A stretch of DNA of 5,555 bases, from NCBI GenBank assembly GCA_026785985.1, contig JAJAYX010000336.1, forward strand, positions 1-5,555, written 5' to 3'. The position numbers and the translations under genes are program-made. This stretch comes from Rudanella sp. GTDB taxonomy: Bacteria > Bacteroidota > Bacteroidia > Cytophagales > Spirosomataceae. How positions within the stretch are numbered: the first letter of the stretch is position 1; each line of letters begins with the position of its first letter. The notes under the pieces are model-generated. The model was not told where the DNA came from. It ran no database searches and saw nothing but the letters and a program-made list of their open reading frames with translations. Below are positions 4,647 to 5,555 of the stretch, piece after piece.

Positions 4647-5555
4647 ATGAATTTAAAACATTTACGTTCCCAGAGTTGCTGGTATATGCTCCGTTTCCTT
4701 CGACCGGTTCCCGGGCTTCTGATTATACTACTATCACTGCCCGTTTCGGTTTCCTTTGGGCAGGCATCGCCCACAATCGCAACCCTGCGAGGCACCGTTA
4801 CCGACGACCAGGATCAGCCCCTGCCGGGTGTCAATGTGGTGGTGAAAGGCACCGGAACGCCGGCCGCAACAACCGGAACACTGACCGATGCGAAAGGGCA
4901 ATTCAGTCTGATACCCGCCAAACCACTCAGCCCGAAAGACGCGCTGGTGTTTAGCTTCATTGGCTTCACTAACACCGAAGCCGCCATCGGGAGTCAGCGC
5001 ACGTTTACCATTCAACTGAAGCCCACCAACCAAACACTCAGTGAGGTAGTAGTGACGGCTCTCGGTATCCGGCGCGAAGAGAAGACACTCGGCTACGCGG
5101 CCACCACCATTAGTGAGAATGTGGTGAAGGATGCCAAATCGAACAACTGGGTCAATACCCTCAGCGGCAAGGTGGCAGGCCTGAACATTCAGGGGGCCGG
5201 TGCCGGACCGATGGGGTCGTCGCGCATTACGCTCCGGGGCGAGTCGTCGCTGAACCTCGACAATAACCAGGCACTGATTGTGGTCGACGGGGTGCCGGTC
5301 AGCAACCGCATCACCGGCACGGGCCATAATTCGCACCTCTCTGCCGATAGCCCGGTCGATTACGGCTCCAGCGTGTCGGACATCAACCCCGACGACATCG
5401 AGAAAATAACCGTGCTGAAAGGCCCCGGTGCCACTGCGCTTTACGGAAGCCGGGCAGCCGGCGGTGCCCTCATCATCACCACCAAATCGGGAGTCCGCAA
5501 AGACCGGGGCATCGGCGTAACAATCAACTCCAACATTAGCATTGAGCAGGTGAAC
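4647..5555 (+). CDS. SusC/RagA-family TonB-dependent outer-membrane receptor, N-terminal part
   Basis: The window holds the first 303 residues; proteins of this family usually have about 1000, so the beta-barrel lies beyond the right edge. In order: a signal peptide with a basic start and a hydrophobic core (about 21-35), probably cut near SFGQA (36-40); a carboxypeptidase-regulatory-like beta-sandwich (about 46-127; RGTVTDD, GVNVVVKGTG, VFSFIGF); a linker with TLSEVVVTALG (130-140), usual for SusC-like proteins; and the TonB plug domain with LSGKVAGLNI (172-181), ITLRGESSL (194-202), IVVDGVPVSN (211-220) and KGPGATALYGSRAAGGALIITTK (258-280). Such receptors import glycans or peptides with a SusD-like lipoprotein, whose gene would normally follow; the substrate cannot be read from this part. 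The ATG at 4647 was chosen for its distance to the promoter box and A-rich early codons. The ATG at 4686 would leave a shorter but workable signal peptide. Confidence 0.96.
   Translation, partial: MNLKHLRSQSCWYMLRFLRPVPGLLIILLSLPVSVSFGQASPTIATLRGTVTDDQDQPLPGVNVVVKGTGTPAATTGTLTDAKGQFSLIPAKPLSPKDALVFSFIGFTNTEAAIGSQRTFTIQLKPTNQTLSEVVVTALGIRREEKTLGYAATTISENVVKDAKSNNWVNTLSGKVAGLNIQGAGAGPMGSSRITLRGESSLNLDNNQALIVVDGVPVSNRITGTGHNSHLSADSPVDYGSSVSDINPDDIEKITVLKGPGATALYGSRAAGGALIITTKSGVRKDRGIGVTINSNISIEQVN

Noticed and set aside
4406..4795. 129-residue open frame on the minus strand
   Set aside because: It crosses the control region and the SusC signal-peptide sequence, ends within the terminator-like hairpin and shows no family resemblance.
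4734..5336. 200-residue open frame on the minus strand
   Set aside because: It lies opposite the strongly supported SusC-like frame, and its sequence has no family features; a shadow of the high-GC coding strand.
1..5555. CRISPR arrays, tRNA/rRNA genes, insertion sequences, phage genes
   Set aside because: Searched by eye on both strands; no regularly spaced repeats, no tRNA-like fold with CCA end, and no transposase or phage protein motifs were found.

Overview
The window looks like chromosomal DNA from a member of the Bacteroidota, most plausibly a Cytophagales (Spirosoma-like) bacterium. The reasons are a SusC/RagA-type TonB-dependent receptor, a Bacteroidota-style AraC regulator, promoter boxes of the TAnnTTTG type in front of three genes, no Shine-Dalgarno motif at any of the starts examined, and a roughly balanced base composition. 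The genus is inference only.

Layout. Positions 1-1158 (minus strand, running off the left edge) hold the N-terminal 386 codons of an AAA-ATPase-like protein, of the family that usually ends in a PD-(D/E)XK nuclease-like domain. Its reading frame is open but has no normal start codon where the homologous region begins. Positions 1159-1663 hold no convincing gene. They contain a T-tailed hairpin and a run of stem-loops that could be a small plus-strand RNA. Positions 1664-2920 (minus) encode a complete dicarboxylate/amino acid:cation symporter of the DAACS (GltP/DctA) family. Positions 2978-3066 form a large imperfect inverted repeat with a REP/BIME-like structure.

Positions 3063-3503 (minus) encode an SRPBCC-fold protein. 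Positions 3578-4300 (minus) encode an AraC-family regulator with three predicted membrane helices and a proline-rich linker written on a C9 tract. These two genes probably form a short operon. Positions 4301-4646 are a divergent control region with TAnnTTTG boxes facing both ways, a minus-strand terminator-like hairpin and a pair of GTTCG-N3-CGAAC palindromes. Positions 4647-5555 (plus, running off the right edge) encode the first 303 residues of a SusC-like receptor.

How the parts may work together. The membrane-tethered AraC regulator and the SusC receptor share one intergenic region, so the regulator may control the receptor, with the tandem palindromes as a possible operator. This rests on position only. 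The AAA-ATPase gene, the symporter and the SRPBCC gene show no obvious functional link to each other. I see no clear sign of a new multi-gene system. The points most worth checking are the missing start codon, the stem-loop cluster, the C9 tract, the inverted repeat and the tandem palindromes.
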